Positions 17,679 through 25,899 of a stretch of DNA of 64,000 nt are shown here, one piece after another; position 1 is the first letter of the stretch, and each line of letters opens with the position of its first letter. Location of the stretch: contig CAIJXV010000066.1 in the NCBI GenBank assembly GCA_903824675.1, forward strand, positions 1 to 64,000, given 5' to 3'. The translations under genes and the position numbers were made by a program. The notes below the pieces were generated by a model. It did not search any database and was not told the origin of the DNA. It saw only the letters and a program-made list of their open reading frames with translations. This stretch comes from an uncultured bacterium. Lineage in GTDB: Bacteria > Verrucomicrobiota > Kiritimatiellia > CAIKKV01 > CAIJXV01.

Positions 17679-18740
17679 TTACAGGCCGCGAGCAGCCATT
17701 TCGTGGGCGTTATCGATCAGCCAGCTGGCGAAATCGGCGGTGAAATCGAAGGTGGTCCGCCGGGGTTGCCCGCTTTCGTCCTGGATCCCTTCGCCCAGCA
17801 TGTAGCCGTCGGCGTGCTGGTGATCGAGGATATATTGCATCTGAAGGAGGGCCTTGGTGAGGTATTTCTTCTCGCCGGTGATGCGGAAGAGCTTCATGGC
17901 GCCCCATGCGTTTTTGCCGGAGGTGGTGAAGCCGAAGGCATTCGCATGGCAATTCTTCAAGAAACCAAAGATCTTGATCGCGCCGCGCAGGTATTTTTTC
18001 TGGCCGGTCAGTTCGTGCATGGCGATTAGAGAGTTCATGGGCCAGGCCCAGATCCAATAGGCCTGCTGGGGTTCGGTTGCGGATACGCGGACATAACGAT
18101 GGTTCTTGGGGTCGACATCGCTGAGGTCGGTGATCAGCGTGCCATCGGCCCGGCAGCGGGACCAGAGGATGCCGTCATCGGCCTGATTCTTGAGGAGCGT
18201 CAACAGGAAGTCGCAGCTTTTCTTGGCCAGTTTGGGCTGATATCCCAGCAGACAGGACCAGGCACCGACGGCGATGGAGTTGGAGTCCATGATGCCGGTG
18301 GTGGAATTGACGACGGTGTAATACCCACCCGATGCGGGTTCGCGCTGGGTGTTCATAAACTTGAGCATGCTGTCGGCCAAACCGATCCATTGCAGGCTGG
18401 CGGCGCCGCGCATCAGCCAGGCGTTCTGGTAAAGCTGGCAGAAGACCGGACCGTAACTGCCGGAACTGCGCACGGTCGGGGTGTTGAAATAATCGCCTTC
18501 CGGGGAACGGAAACGACTGACGACATAGGCCATACATCGCCCGGCGGCGGCGGTTTGGCCGGTGGCGCGCAGGGTGTAGATACTCTTGTAGTAACAGCCG
18601 ATATCATCGGTGTCAGGGTACACGCCATTGGCGTCCGGCGCTTGCTGTCCCTTGTAGTTGCCGAGGGGGGTCAGTTGGGAGGCGAGCCAGGCGGTGGCTT
18701 TTTTGGCGGCGGCTTCGAGTTGTGCGCTGGTCAGTTGCAT
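17679..18740 (-). CDS. Alpha/alpha-toroid protein of unknown function
   Basis: The 353-residue protein is built of helical hairpins with recurrent patterns (TPLGNYKGQQAPDANGVYPD, YYKSIYTLRATGQ, FMNTQREPASGGYYTVVN, LTGQKKYLRGAIKIFGFLKN). This is the look of terpenoid-cyclase/glycosidase-type (alpha/alpha)6 toroids. Such folds occur in GH88, GH105 and AGE-epimerase-like enzymes, but no catalytic motif from those families is clear. There is no signal peptide. Position between the aldose epimerase and the sugar kinase, with 20-30-base gaps, suggests a role in the same sugar pathway. Confidence 0.75.
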   Translation of the reverse strand: MQLTSAQLEAAAKKATAWLASQLTPLGNYKGQQAPDANGVYPDTDDIGCYYKSIYTLRATGQTAAAGRCMAYVVSRFRSPEGDYFNTPTVRSSGSYGPVFCQLYQNAWLMRGAASLQWIGLADSMLKFMNTQREPASGGYYTVVNSTTGIMDSNSIAVGAWSCLLGYQPKLAKKSCDFLLTLLKNQADDGILWSRCRADGTLITDLSDVDPKNHRYVRVSATEPQQAYWIWAWPMNSLIAMHELTGQKKYLRGAIKIFGFLKNCHANAFGFTTSGKNAWGAMKLFRITGEKKYLTKALLQMQYILDHQHADGYMLGEGIQDESGQPRRTTFDFTADFASWLIDNAHEMAARGL

Positions 18741-18763
18741 GGGGTTTTCCTTGGGTGGTTGGT

Positions 18764-19708
18764 TTAAAATGCGAGCGATTCAAAGGTGTAACGAATCCAA
18801 CCCTCTTCCGTGGCGCCGGGCGGTACGACCCGCATGCCGGCCACTTCGCCCTTGCCGGCGGAAACCAGATTGGGGGCGTTGGGACAGGTGGTTAGATTTT
18901 CAACGCAAATGAAGGACTCGCCCTGGGGCGCGTAGACGATCATGTGCGCAAAATTGTCGGAGGCCGAGATCGTCATTCGCTTGGCAATTTTGCGAAAAAC
19001 GACTTCGGCAGTGGCACCGGGATTGCGTTTCCAGAAGGCATTATCGACAAAGAGAGATTCGATGTTGCGGAGCGTGCGCAAGTCCAGCGGCGTTCCGGCG
19101 ACGGCGCCGACATTGCCGGTGGGGACCAAATCCTTGAGCTCGAGGATGTGATCGCAGGGGACGCGGACGGATACATCGCGGCGAGTACCGGGAATTCGCC
19201 AGAAAGGATGAACGCCGTATCCGAAGGGAATGTTGACCGTATCGCGATTTTCGACCTTGAAGGCGATTTGCAGGCCGCCATCGACCAGGCTGTGGGTCAT
19301 GCTGAAGCGGCAGCGGAAGGGGAATCCTTCAAAGACGGGGTGGCCGGGCTGGATATCGATCCGGGAGGTGATGGAATCGGCCTTTTTCTCGAAATCGAAC
19401 GATTCATCGCGAACCAAACCGTGAATAAAGACCTGCTGGCCGTTTTTGGTCTGGCTGATTTTACGGCCTTCGAACTCATAGGATGAATTGGCGAGGCGGC
19501 AGGGGGTGGGAAACATATTGAATGCGCCGGTATGGGTTTTGCCGGCGACAAAGCCGGGCTGATCCCAATAGATCAACTCTTCGCCGTCAACCGAGAGGGA
19601 GACGAGGTTGGCGCCCATTCCCGGGGTGACCCCGGCGGTGAAGGCGAATCGGCCCTGGCGTTGGATGAATTCGGTTTTCAAGCGCGCGTTCAGATTGGCT
19701 GCGTCCAT
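18764..19708 (-). CDS. Aldose 1-epimerase-like protein
   Basis: With the start at ATG 19708, preceded by AGGAG seven bases upstream, the protein has 314 residues. The frame stays open upstream into the MITE, but that part is not coding. It has the galactose-mutarotase beta-sandwich pattern: GMGANLVSLSVDGEELIYWD, a central FRCRFSMTHSLVDGGLQIAF segment, and GYGVHPFWRIPGTRRDV with the conserved catalytic-type histidine in a YGVHPFW motif. The C-terminal acid of the family would lie near YAPQGESFICVENLT. It interconverts anomers of a hexose. It is the first gene of the minus-strand sugar cluster. Confidence 0.88.
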   Translation of the reverse strand: MDAANLNARLKTEFIQRQGRFAFTAGVTPGMGANLVSLSVDGEELIYWDQPGFVAGKTHTGAFNMFPTPCRLANSSYEFEGRKISQTKNGQQVFIHGLVRDESFDFEKKADSITSRIDIQPGHPVFEGFPFRCRFSMTHSLVDGGLQIAFKVENRDTVNIPFGYGVHPFWRIPGTRRDVSVRVPCDHILELKDLVPTGNVGAVAGTPLDLRTLRNIESLFVDNAFWKRNPGATAEVVFRKIAKRMTISASDNFAHMIVYAPQGESFICVENLTTCPNAPNLVSAGKGEVAGMRVVPPGATEEGWIRYTFESLAF

Positions 19709-19811
19709 AAACAACTCCTGATTCCCGCCACGGCGGGGGGTGTAAAACAGGGGGTTACTATATCTAAAAGCAGGATGGAAACAACGCAAATTTAGCCCCC
19801 CCAGAGTCAAA

Positions 19812-20011
19812 GGGCGCCTCTGCGATTCGGTGAAACCCAATTCCCCGTTGTTGTAGGCCGGGCCTCTGCGCCCGGCGTCCGCGGATCCAGCCCGCTCCCT
19901 CTCCCGACGCCCGCCACAGAGATACTATGCAGGGCGGGCGACATCGGTTGAAAAACGGTTGGTGTAAACGCCCTTTAGGCGGTTTCTGTGCACCGAATCG
20001 CAGATGCGCCC
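19812..20011. mobile_element. MITE with terminal inverted repeats and target-site duplication
   Basis: A 200-bp non-coding element. Its left end GGGCGCCTCTGCGATTCGGTG (19812-19832) and right end (19991-20011) are inverted copies with 20 of 21 positions matching. It is flanked on both sides by AGAGTCAAA (19803-19811 and 20012-20020), a 9-bp target duplication. Internal hairpins include GCCGGGC/GCCCGGC (19857-19863, 19870-19876) and a GCCCGCC/GGGCGGGC pair near 19907-19940. It encodes no protein, so a transposase elsewhere must have moved it. A truncated relative is at 34507-34674. The remaining gap from 20021 to the DUF1015 gene at 20260 contains a small GGGGTAAGCCCC palindrome and nothing else recognised. 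Confidence 0.88.
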
Positions 20012-20259
20012 AGAGTCAAACGGGGTAAGCCCCATTTGTTAAAATAATGAATTCCCGGCATCTAAACGGGGCCCTATATGTAACACCCGTCGTGCGATCG
20101 ACGGCGTGAAAAAAGCAGCGGACGGCGTGGTCGCCGTAAACCGGCCTGTTTTGACCCAATGGAGGGGCGATCTCCGTGTCGTCCGCAAAGCGGGGATTGC
20201 GCTGGGGGGGCATTTTTGCCATAGTTCCAAAAACTGATTCCCTAAAAGGACCCATTGAC

Positions 20260-21483
20260 ATGCGAATTAAGCCTTTCAAAGCATTGCATCCCTCTTGTGA
20301 ATTAGCGGCCCAGGTTGCTGCGGTTCCGTATGACGTTGTGGACACCCGGGAGGCTGCCGAACTGGCGCGGGGCAATCCCTGGAGTTTTTTGCATGTGACA
20401 CGCCCCGAAATCGATTTGCCTCCGGGCACCGATTCCCATGCCGAGGCCGCTTACCGACAGGCGAGCGAGGCTTTTCAGATGTTTCGCCGCCAGATGATTC
20501 TCCAGGAAGAACCGCGGCCCTGCTATTACCTCTACCGGTTGATCATGGATGGCCGGATGCAAACCGGATTGGTGGCTTGTTGCGCGGTGGATGATTATCG
20601 CGACGAGATCATCAAGACCCATGAAAAAACACGGCAGGATAAGGAAGATGACCGGACCCGGCATATCGACCAGGTGAATGCCCACGACGAACCGATTTTT
20701 ATCACCTATCGCGACCGCCCGGAAATCAACGCCCAGGTGGCTGCTATTCTGGCCACCCCGCCGCTGTATGATTTCACCCCGTCCGATGGTATTCGCAATA
20801 CGTTGTGGCGGGTGGATCGGACGGACGCCCTGACCCAGGCATTTGCCTGTGTGCCCGTGGCGTATATCGCCGATGGGCATCACCGGTCGGCCGCTTCCGT
20901 GCGCATCGCCGTCGAACGGCGAAAACGCGAATCTCTGCCGGGGTTGGATCGCGAATACAATTGGTTTATGGCGGTTATTTTCCCCGCCGGCCAGCTCAAG
21001 ATTTTGCCCTATAACCGGTGTGTGCGCGATTTGAACGGGTTGACCTCCACCCAGTTTTTGGAACGCTTACGGGCGGCCGGATTTGCCGTGACACCCCGTG
21101 GCAGCGCCAGTCCCGATCAGCCGGGTCATGTGTCCGTCTTCCTGGAGGGAAACTGGATGGATATGGCCTGGCCTCCGGTGGAGAGCCGGGATCCGATCGC
21201 CTCCCTGGATGTGACGGTGTTACAGGAACGGTTGCTGGCTCCGATTCTGGGGATCCGCGATCCGCGGACCGATCAGCGGATCGAATTTGTCGGCGGGATT
21301 CGTGGGACCGGCGAATTAGAGGAGCGGGTTCGGAGTGGTCGGTCCGCGGTTGCTTTTTCGATGTATCCGACCCTGGTCGAGCAGATGATGGCGATTGCCG
21401 ATGCGGGGCAGATCATGCCGCCCAAAAGCACCTGGTTTGAACCCAAATTGCGGTCCGGACTCTTCGTTCATTCCTTGGAATAA
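20260..21483 (+). CDS. DUF1015 family protein
   Basis: With the ATG at 20260, preceded by AAAGGA, the protein has 407 residues. It follows the family pattern: MRIKPFKALHPS at the start, VAAVPYDVVDTREAAELARG, FLHVTRPE, HEKTRQDKEDDRTRHIDQV, PIFITYRD and the signature YIADGHHRSAAS. DUF1015 proteins are widespread and of ParB/Srx-like core; their reaction is not established to my knowledge with enough certainty to assign one. In many genomes they sit near amino-acid biosynthesis genes. Here shikimate kinase begins only two bases after the stop, so the two are probably co-transcribed. Confidence 0.92.
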   Translation: MRIKPFKALHPSCELAAQVAAVPYDVVDTREAAELARGNPWSFLHVTRPEIDLPPGTDSHAEAAYRQASEAFQMFRRQMILQEEPRPCYYLYRLIMDGRMQTGLVACCAVDDYRDEIIKTHEKTRQDKEDDRTRHIDQVNAHDEPIFITYRDRPEINAQVAAILATPPLYDFTPSDGIRNTLWRVDRTDALTQAFACVPVAYIADGHHRSAASVRIAVERRKRESLPGLDREYNWFMAVIFPAGQLKILPYNRCVRDLNGLTSTQFLERLRAAGFAVTPRGSASPDQPGHVSVFLEGNWMDMAWPPVESRDPIASLDVTVLQERLLAPILGIRDPRTDQRIEFVGGIRGTGELEERVRSGRSAVAFSMYPTLVEQMMAIADAGQIMPPKSTWFEPKLRSGLFVHSLE

Positions 21484-21485
21484 TA

Positions 21486-22040
21486 ATGATTTCGAATTTG
21501 ATCCTGATCGGCATGCCGGGATCCGGCAAAAGCACGGTGGGGGTTTTACTGGCCAAACGCTTGGCCTGGAGGTTCACGGACACCGATGTGGTGATGCAGG
21601 TCCGGGCTGGGGCGCCGTTGCCGGTGATCCAGGAACGGGTGGGGATGGAGGAATTCCGCCGTTTGGAAGATCGATGCCTGTGCGGATTGAAGGGGATCCG
21701 GCAAGTGATCGCGACGGGGGGGAGCGCCATTTATTATCCCGAGGCGATGGCCCATCTTCAAACCCTGGGCGTAGTGGTGTTTCTGGATGTACCCTTGGAC
21801 GAACTCCATCACCGGCTATCCAATTTTGAAGACCGCGGGTTGGTTCGGGCTCCCGGTCAGACCTTGAAATCACTGTGGCGCGAACGTCGTCCGCTCTATC
21901 GGCGTTATGCTCAGGTGACTGTGTCCTGGAGAGGGGAAGGGCACGAACAGATGGCCGATAAGATTGTCAACGTATTAGGCCGGATCGGGTTGGACACTTC
22001 GACCGCTTCAACGAAAATGGAATCATGCGGAATTTCATAA
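21486..22040 (+). CDS. aroK: Shikimate kinase
   Basis: The 184-residue P-loop kinase shows Walker A GMPGSGKST (9-17), the shikimate-binding DTD (32-34), the ATGGSAIYYP loop (about 78-87) and the lid EDRGLVRAPGQ. It phosphorylates shikimate with ATP in the aromatic amino acid pathway, cytoplasmic. The usual Walker B-region GGG reads GGS, a tolerated change. Length is slightly above the common 170-175. It follows the DUF1015 gene by two bases and overlaps the next gene by 16 bases. Confidence 0.92.
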   Translation: MISNLILIGMPGSGKSTVGVLLAKRLAWRFTDTDVVMQVRAGAPLPVIQERVGMEEFRRLEDRCLCGLKGIRQVIATGGSAIYYPEAMAHLQTLGVVVFLDVPLDELHHRLSNFEDRGLVRAPGQTLKSLWRERRPLYRRYAQVTVSWRGEGHEQMADKIVNVLGRIGLDTSTASTKMESCGIS

Positions 22041-22591
22041 GCATCCTATTCCTGGCTTTGTTCACGGCCTGCGCTCACCCACCTAAGTACTACCAAGTGC
22101 CGGGCACTTCCGTGGAAGCGTGGACCCCTAGTGCAGCCCAGGTCCATTTTGCGCTGACTGCTGCAGAGCAATATTGTAAGGATGAACTAAGCGATCCCGT
22201 GCGCGCGATCCAGCTGGCGCAGGTGAATTACGAAGCCGAAGTCACCCTATCGAGCGATGCGATTCAAATCAAATTCGACCCGCCGGTGCTGGATACGAAC
22301 GCAATTCCAAGGGACTTCAAGGTCTATGGCGTTCCTTATTCCCGATATCGGAAGCAGCTGGGCGCGTTTTTGGAGAACCGAAATGGCACGATGGCGCACT
22401 TCATTGCCGTGCAACATTGGCTTGCTACAGATATTCTGAAGTCCGTAAAGGGTTCGATGCCATTTACCGTTTATGTTCTCGTGGACACAGGCGCCGTGGG
22501 CTGGAGCACCCGGGTGGGCTCTGAGAGCGAAAGGGATATCCCGGTGTATTCTCCTGGTCCACCCTACTTCATAAGTACAGCCCGATTTTGA
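22025..22591 (+). CDS. Hypothetical lipoprotein
   Basis: The 188-residue protein begins with a lipoprotein-type signal (MRNFISILFLALFTACAHPP), the likely lipidated cysteine being Cys16 in an FTAC box. The mature part is a mixed alpha/beta domain with no recognised family. The gene overlaps aroK by 16 bases, so it may be translationally coupled, but function need not be related. Codon use is less GC-biased than that of its neighbours. Confidence 0.65.
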   Translation: MRNFISILFLALFTACAHPPKYYQVPGTSVEAWTPSAAQVHFALTAAEQYCKDELSDPVRAIQLAQVNYEAEVTLSSDAIQIKFDPPVLDTNAIPRDFKVYGVPYSRYRKQLGAFLENRNGTMAHFIAVQHWLATDILKSVKGSMPFTVYVLVDTGAVGWSTRVGSESERDIPVYSPGPPYFISTARF

Positions 22592-22679
22592 TCTTCAAAG
22601 ACGGTCTGGAAAAGCGACGTATTGCGGTGTTTTCCCGAAATCAGACGAGTGATGAAAATCGGTAGCAGAGGAGAAAAGA

Positions 22680-23585
22680 ATGGGAAAGAATCTGATGCTT
22701 ATGGTGTCCCTGTTCGCGCTGGCGACCCATGGGAGGGCTTCGGATTCGCCATGGGTCAACCGATCGGCGGTGCTTGAGTCCACCCCGCAGGCAGTCAACA
22801 TAGCGACAACCCGCCTGGCCGCCACTTCTTCCGCTTATTCAGAACCGTTCCCTGTTCCGGACGCCGTGGTTCAATCCGCTTTTGCCGGTGCGACGGGCAC
22901 TTTTGTCATGATCGATTGCGCATCTGACGCCATCAGTACGTTTCATCCGGAACTGGCTTCGGAAAAACGGCCTCCTTGCTCCACCTTTAAAATCTGGAAT
23001 ACCCTGGTGGGGCTCGAGGCCGGCATTATCGCTTCACCCGACGAGCCCTTTTATCAGTGGGATGGAGAAGCCCGGTTCATTCCGGAATGGAACCAAAATC
23101 TGACTCTGAAAGAGGCTTTTCGGGTATCCTGTGTTCCGGCTTTCCAAAATCTTGCCCGAACAATCGGACGCTCGCGAATGCAATTCTGGATCGACCGAAT
23201 CGGCTATGGCGACCGCGATCTGTCGGCCGGTGTCGATATTTTTTGGCTTCCGGCCCCGGGACGGAAGACTCTCTTAATTTCGCCGGAGGAGCAGGCCCAA
23301 TTGATCAGCCGGCTGGTCTCAGGGAAGCTCCCTTTTTCGGGAAAAGCCCGGGCGGTTCTCGGACATCTCATGACCACTCAAAAGGCGGATCACAGTGTTC
23401 TCTATGGAAAAACGGGATCGGGTACCCTCGTTGCCGGCACATTCGATTTGGGCTGGTTTGTTGGGTATGTGGAAAGCCACGGCAAGACGTATGCCTTTGC
23501 GTGTGCCCTCCAGGGAAGGGGTATGACCGGTAAAAAAGCCCGGACAGTGGTTGAAACCATTCTGACAAAGCAGGGTCTTTTATAA
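22680..23585 (+). CDS. Class D (OXA-like) beta-lactamase
   Basis: The 301-residue secreted serine hydrolase has a signal peptide (cut near HGRA-SD) and the class D motifs in order: CSTFK (Ser101, Lys104), SCV (Ser150-Val152), YGD at 176-178 in place of the usual YGN, DIFWL (186-190) matching the Trp of the omega region that stabilises carboxy-lysine, KTGSG (244-248) and GWFVGY (258-263). A linker of about 40 residues precedes the catalytic domain. It should open beta-lactams in the periplasm, or else be a penicillin-recognising relative. Not flanked by mobile elements, so probably an intrinsic chromosomal gene. AGGAG lies just before the ATG. Confidence 0.9.
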   Translation: MGKNLMLMVSLFALATHGRASDSPWVNRSAVLESTPQAVNIATTRLAATSSAYSEPFPVPDAVVQSAFAGATGTFVMIDCASDAISTFHPELASEKRPPCSTFKIWNTLVGLEAGIIASPDEPFYQWDGEARFIPEWNQNLTLKEAFRVSCVPAFQNLARTIGRSRMQFWIDRIGYGDRDLSAGVDIFWLPAPGRKTLLISPEEQAQLISRLVSGKLPFSGKARAVLGHLMTTQKADHSVLYGKTGSGTLVAGTFDLGWFVGYVESHGKTYAFACALQGRGMTGKKARTVVETILTKQGLL

Positions 23586-23611
23586 GGCCACGGGACTTGT
23601 CTTTGACCGGT

Positions 23612-24142
23612 TCATCCGGCGGATCGATATTCAGAGGTCCCGGCGGCGTGCAGGATTTCTCCGAAATAGAAGCGGTGATAATCGCGCCCGTGATAGTTTT
23701 TTTCGATATCGGGCGACAGGAATCGTTGCGGATCCAGATCTCCGCTATAAATCTTGCGGCATTCGAGAATCAAATCGGCTTCATCATAGGCGGGGGCGGC
23801 GACCTTGAGGGACGGAATCCGGGTTAGATTGCAGGCCTTGGCTTTATCCCCGGTCCGGCCGGAATGGGTTCCGCAATAATTGAGTGTTTCGCGGAATTCA
23901 TCGGGGAATGCGGCGAGAGTGAACTCGGGATGTTTTTCGGTAAAGTGGAATGTATGCCGACTGGGTCGGACGAAGATCACGGCGATGGGCTTGTTCCACA
24001 ACACCCCCAGGGTCCCCCACGAAACGGTCATGCAATTGGAGGTTTCGAGCGTGCCGGCGGTTAACAATAGCCAGCGCTGTTCGATCAATTGGAAAACCTT
24101 GAGGTTCAAACTGGCGACGGGAATGGACTCACGGCGGGACAT
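23612..24142 (-). CDS. Flavin reductase-like (FMN-binding split barrel) protein
   Basis: The ATG at 24142 has GAGG five bases upstream, giving 176 residues. The N-terminal half shows the flavin-binding split-barrel pattern: WLLLTAGTLETSNCMTVSWGTLGVLWNKP (about 25-53), then VFVRPSRHTFHFTEKHPEFTL and a GTHSGRTGDK segment, as in FMN-dependent reductase-like proteins. It may bind FMN and reduce it or another acceptor; no substrate can be given. It begins 12 bases after the stop of the apt gene on the same strand and is probably co-transcribed with it. Confidence 0.85.
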   Translation of the reverse strand: MSRRESIPVASLNLKVFQLIEQRWLLLTAGTLETSNCMTVSWGTLGVLWNKPIAVIFVRPSRHTFHFTEKHPEFTLAAFPDEFRETLNYCGTHSGRTGDKAKACNLTRIPSLKVAAPAYDEADLILECRKIYSGDLDPQRFLSPDIEKNYHGRDYHRFYFGEILHAAGTSEYRSAG

Positions 24143-24154
24143 GGGCACCTCGTC

Positions 24155-24685
24155 TTAGAAAACGATGGGGGCAAAGAGGGGATAGGTGCCGAGTTTTTCG
24201 CGGCCCTTCAGGAAGGCGAGTTCGATCAGGAAATCGATGCCGACAACCCGCCCGCCCGCTCTTTCAATCAAGTGGGCTGAAGCGGCGGCGGTGCCTCCGG
24301 TGGCCAGCAGGTCGTCCACCAGGAGGACCGGTTCGTTTTTTTCGAAGGCATCGACATGGACTGAAAGGGTGGCGGTCCCATATTCGAGTGCGTAGCTTTC
24401 CTCAAAGGTTTTAAAGGGGAGTTTGCCTTTTTTTCGGATCGGGACGAGGCCGGCGTTCATCACCAGGGCCAGCGCGGAACCAAACAGGAACCCGCGGGCA
24501 TCAATCACGGCGATTTTGGCGATGGATTGCCCCTTGTGGTGGGCGGCGAGAAGGTCGATGGCGCCCCGGAAAAGGGCGGGGTTTTTAAGGATCGGCGTGA
24601 TATCCTTGAACACAATCCCGGGTTTTGGGAAATCCGGCACATCCCGGATGGCAGACTTAAGAGTATCAGCGGAAATGTTGCCCAT
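24155..24685 (-). CDS. apt: Adenine phosphoribosyltransferase
   Basis: The 176-residue enzyme makes AMP from adenine and PRPP (purine salvage). Visible signature: IRDVPDFPKPGIVFKDITP (about 13-31), DARGFLFGSALA (the usual EARGF has Asp for Glu), and the PRPP loop VLLVDDLLATGGTAAAS (about 122-138). Length is standard. The gene precedes the flavin-reductase-like gene. The 215 bases between it and the next gene at 24901 show nothing convincing. Confidence 0.95.
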   Translation of the reverse strand: MGNISADTLKSAIRDVPDFPKPGIVFKDITPILKNPALFRGAIDLLAAHHKGQSIAKIAVIDARGFLFGSALALVMNAGLVPIRKKGKLPFKTFEESYALEYGTATLSVHVDAFEKNEPVLLVDDLLATGGTAAASAHLIERAGGRVVGIDFLIELAFLKGREKLGTYPLFAPIVF

Positions 24686-24900
24686 GAGATGATTCCTTTC
24701 CGGATCGGTGTTGACAACGACTGAACGTTGACACCCTAGGCGACGGGGTGATGAGGGTCAAGATATTTTTGCAGGTTTTGATGACGGGATTTGTATTGTT
24801 TCAGCTTTTGCACAACCCCGAATCAGCCTTACGTGACCATTAAAGTTTAGTTTTGACCTTTCAGATGGTCTCAAGGGGTACGAAGAAAGAAACCCTTTCG

Positions 24901-25899
24901 TCAAGGCTGATAAACCCGCTGCTTGTCGGTCTGCCCGAAAAGATTCCGAGATGGATCGAACTCCAAATTCCGGTCATTCGCGGTAGGGTTAAAGTAGTAG
25001 GTGAATCGGATGGCACTGTGATTCTCGTCTGCCCGTCCGTATTCAATTGGGCCATAAATCTTTCCATACTGTGCGCTGACGATATTTCCTTTTTCATCAA
25101 GAACCGTTCGTGTGCGAAAGATTAAATATTCCTTATCCCCAATTTCCTCATGCATAATAATCGTGTGTTTAGTCCGATTAATAGTTAGTACCATTTGCTG
25201 CTGATATCCATCGATTGGAGCCTCGTAGGTTGAAAGAAGCGAACTCTCGATCTCTTTTCTCGCCCGTTGTAGGCCGTCGAGTTTATTGTTACATGCAATA
25301 ACCAGTTGATTTGAAAAGTTCAAAATATCTTCAATCTTTGCATGATATATGATCAATAAATCGGCCTTTTTTCCTTTCCCGTAGGGCGCAACCCAGTCGC
25401 CAAATTCGAGATCGAAGCCTGAGGGAGTATCTTGGGTTGGAATGAATGCATCAACATTCTTTGCATACATAGGCAGAGGATTACGGTGCTCTTTCAGTAC
25501 AACCGTATTGGTCGGATTCCACGGTTGCCAGCGATTGTTAAGAAGGCAGTTTTCTTCTTTGCGATAGAACCAATATTTTCCTGTTGTCGCGTAGTGGTTG
25601 CTCTTGGTGATAGAGAACGTCAAGTCGCCCACCGTCTTGCCTTCAATGCAGAAGCATCCGTTGGTGTCTGTCTGGCCCGCACGAACATCGGTATCGGCGT
25701 AGGAGTCCGAAGGAAAGAATGCCACACTCATCAGTGCATTTTCGACCGGTTTCCCAGTTGAATCCGTAATCCGAAGCGTTACCTGGCCTCGTGCGCCGTA
25801 TTGCCGTGCTTTCTCGATTTCCGGCGATGCGGCACTCAAATTACAAACGGATAAATAGCACAATATCAAAATGATGGTTCCAGCGACGAAGCGGTTCAT
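24901..25899 (-). CDS. Secreted protein with an N-terminal Ig-like (carboxypeptidase-regulatory-like) domain
   Basis: The 332-residue protein has a signal peptide (MNRFVAGTIILILCYLSVCN, cut near LSAA). Residues about 35-140 form a regulatory-like beta-sandwich (GQVTLRITDSTGKPVENALM, then GQTDTNGCFCIEG). The remainder is not recognised. The start codon overlaps the stop of the 976-residue gene by four bases, so translation is coupled. The region is visibly AT-richer than its surroundings, suggesting later acquisition. Confidence 0.75.
   Translation of the reverse strand: MNRFVAGTIILILCYLSVCNLSAASPEIEKARQYGARGQVTLRITDSTGKPVENALMSVAFFPSDSYADTDVRAGQTDTNGCFCIEGKTVGDLTFSITKSNHYATTGKYWFYRKEENCLLNNRWQPWNPTNTVVLKEHRNPLPMYAKNVDAFIPTQDTPSGFDLEFGDWVAPYGKGKKADLLIIYHAKIEDILNFSNQLVIACNNKLDGLQRARKEIESSLLSTYEAPIDGYQQQMVLTINRTKHTIIMHEEIGDKEYLIFRTRTVLDEKGNIVSAQYGKIYGPIEYGRADENHSAIRFTYYFNPTANDRNLEFDPSRNLFGQTDKQRVYQP

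Noticed and set aside
20016-20429. Minus-strand ORF next to the MITE
   Set aside because: It crosses the DUF1015 start region and the MITE flank, and the product has no family features.
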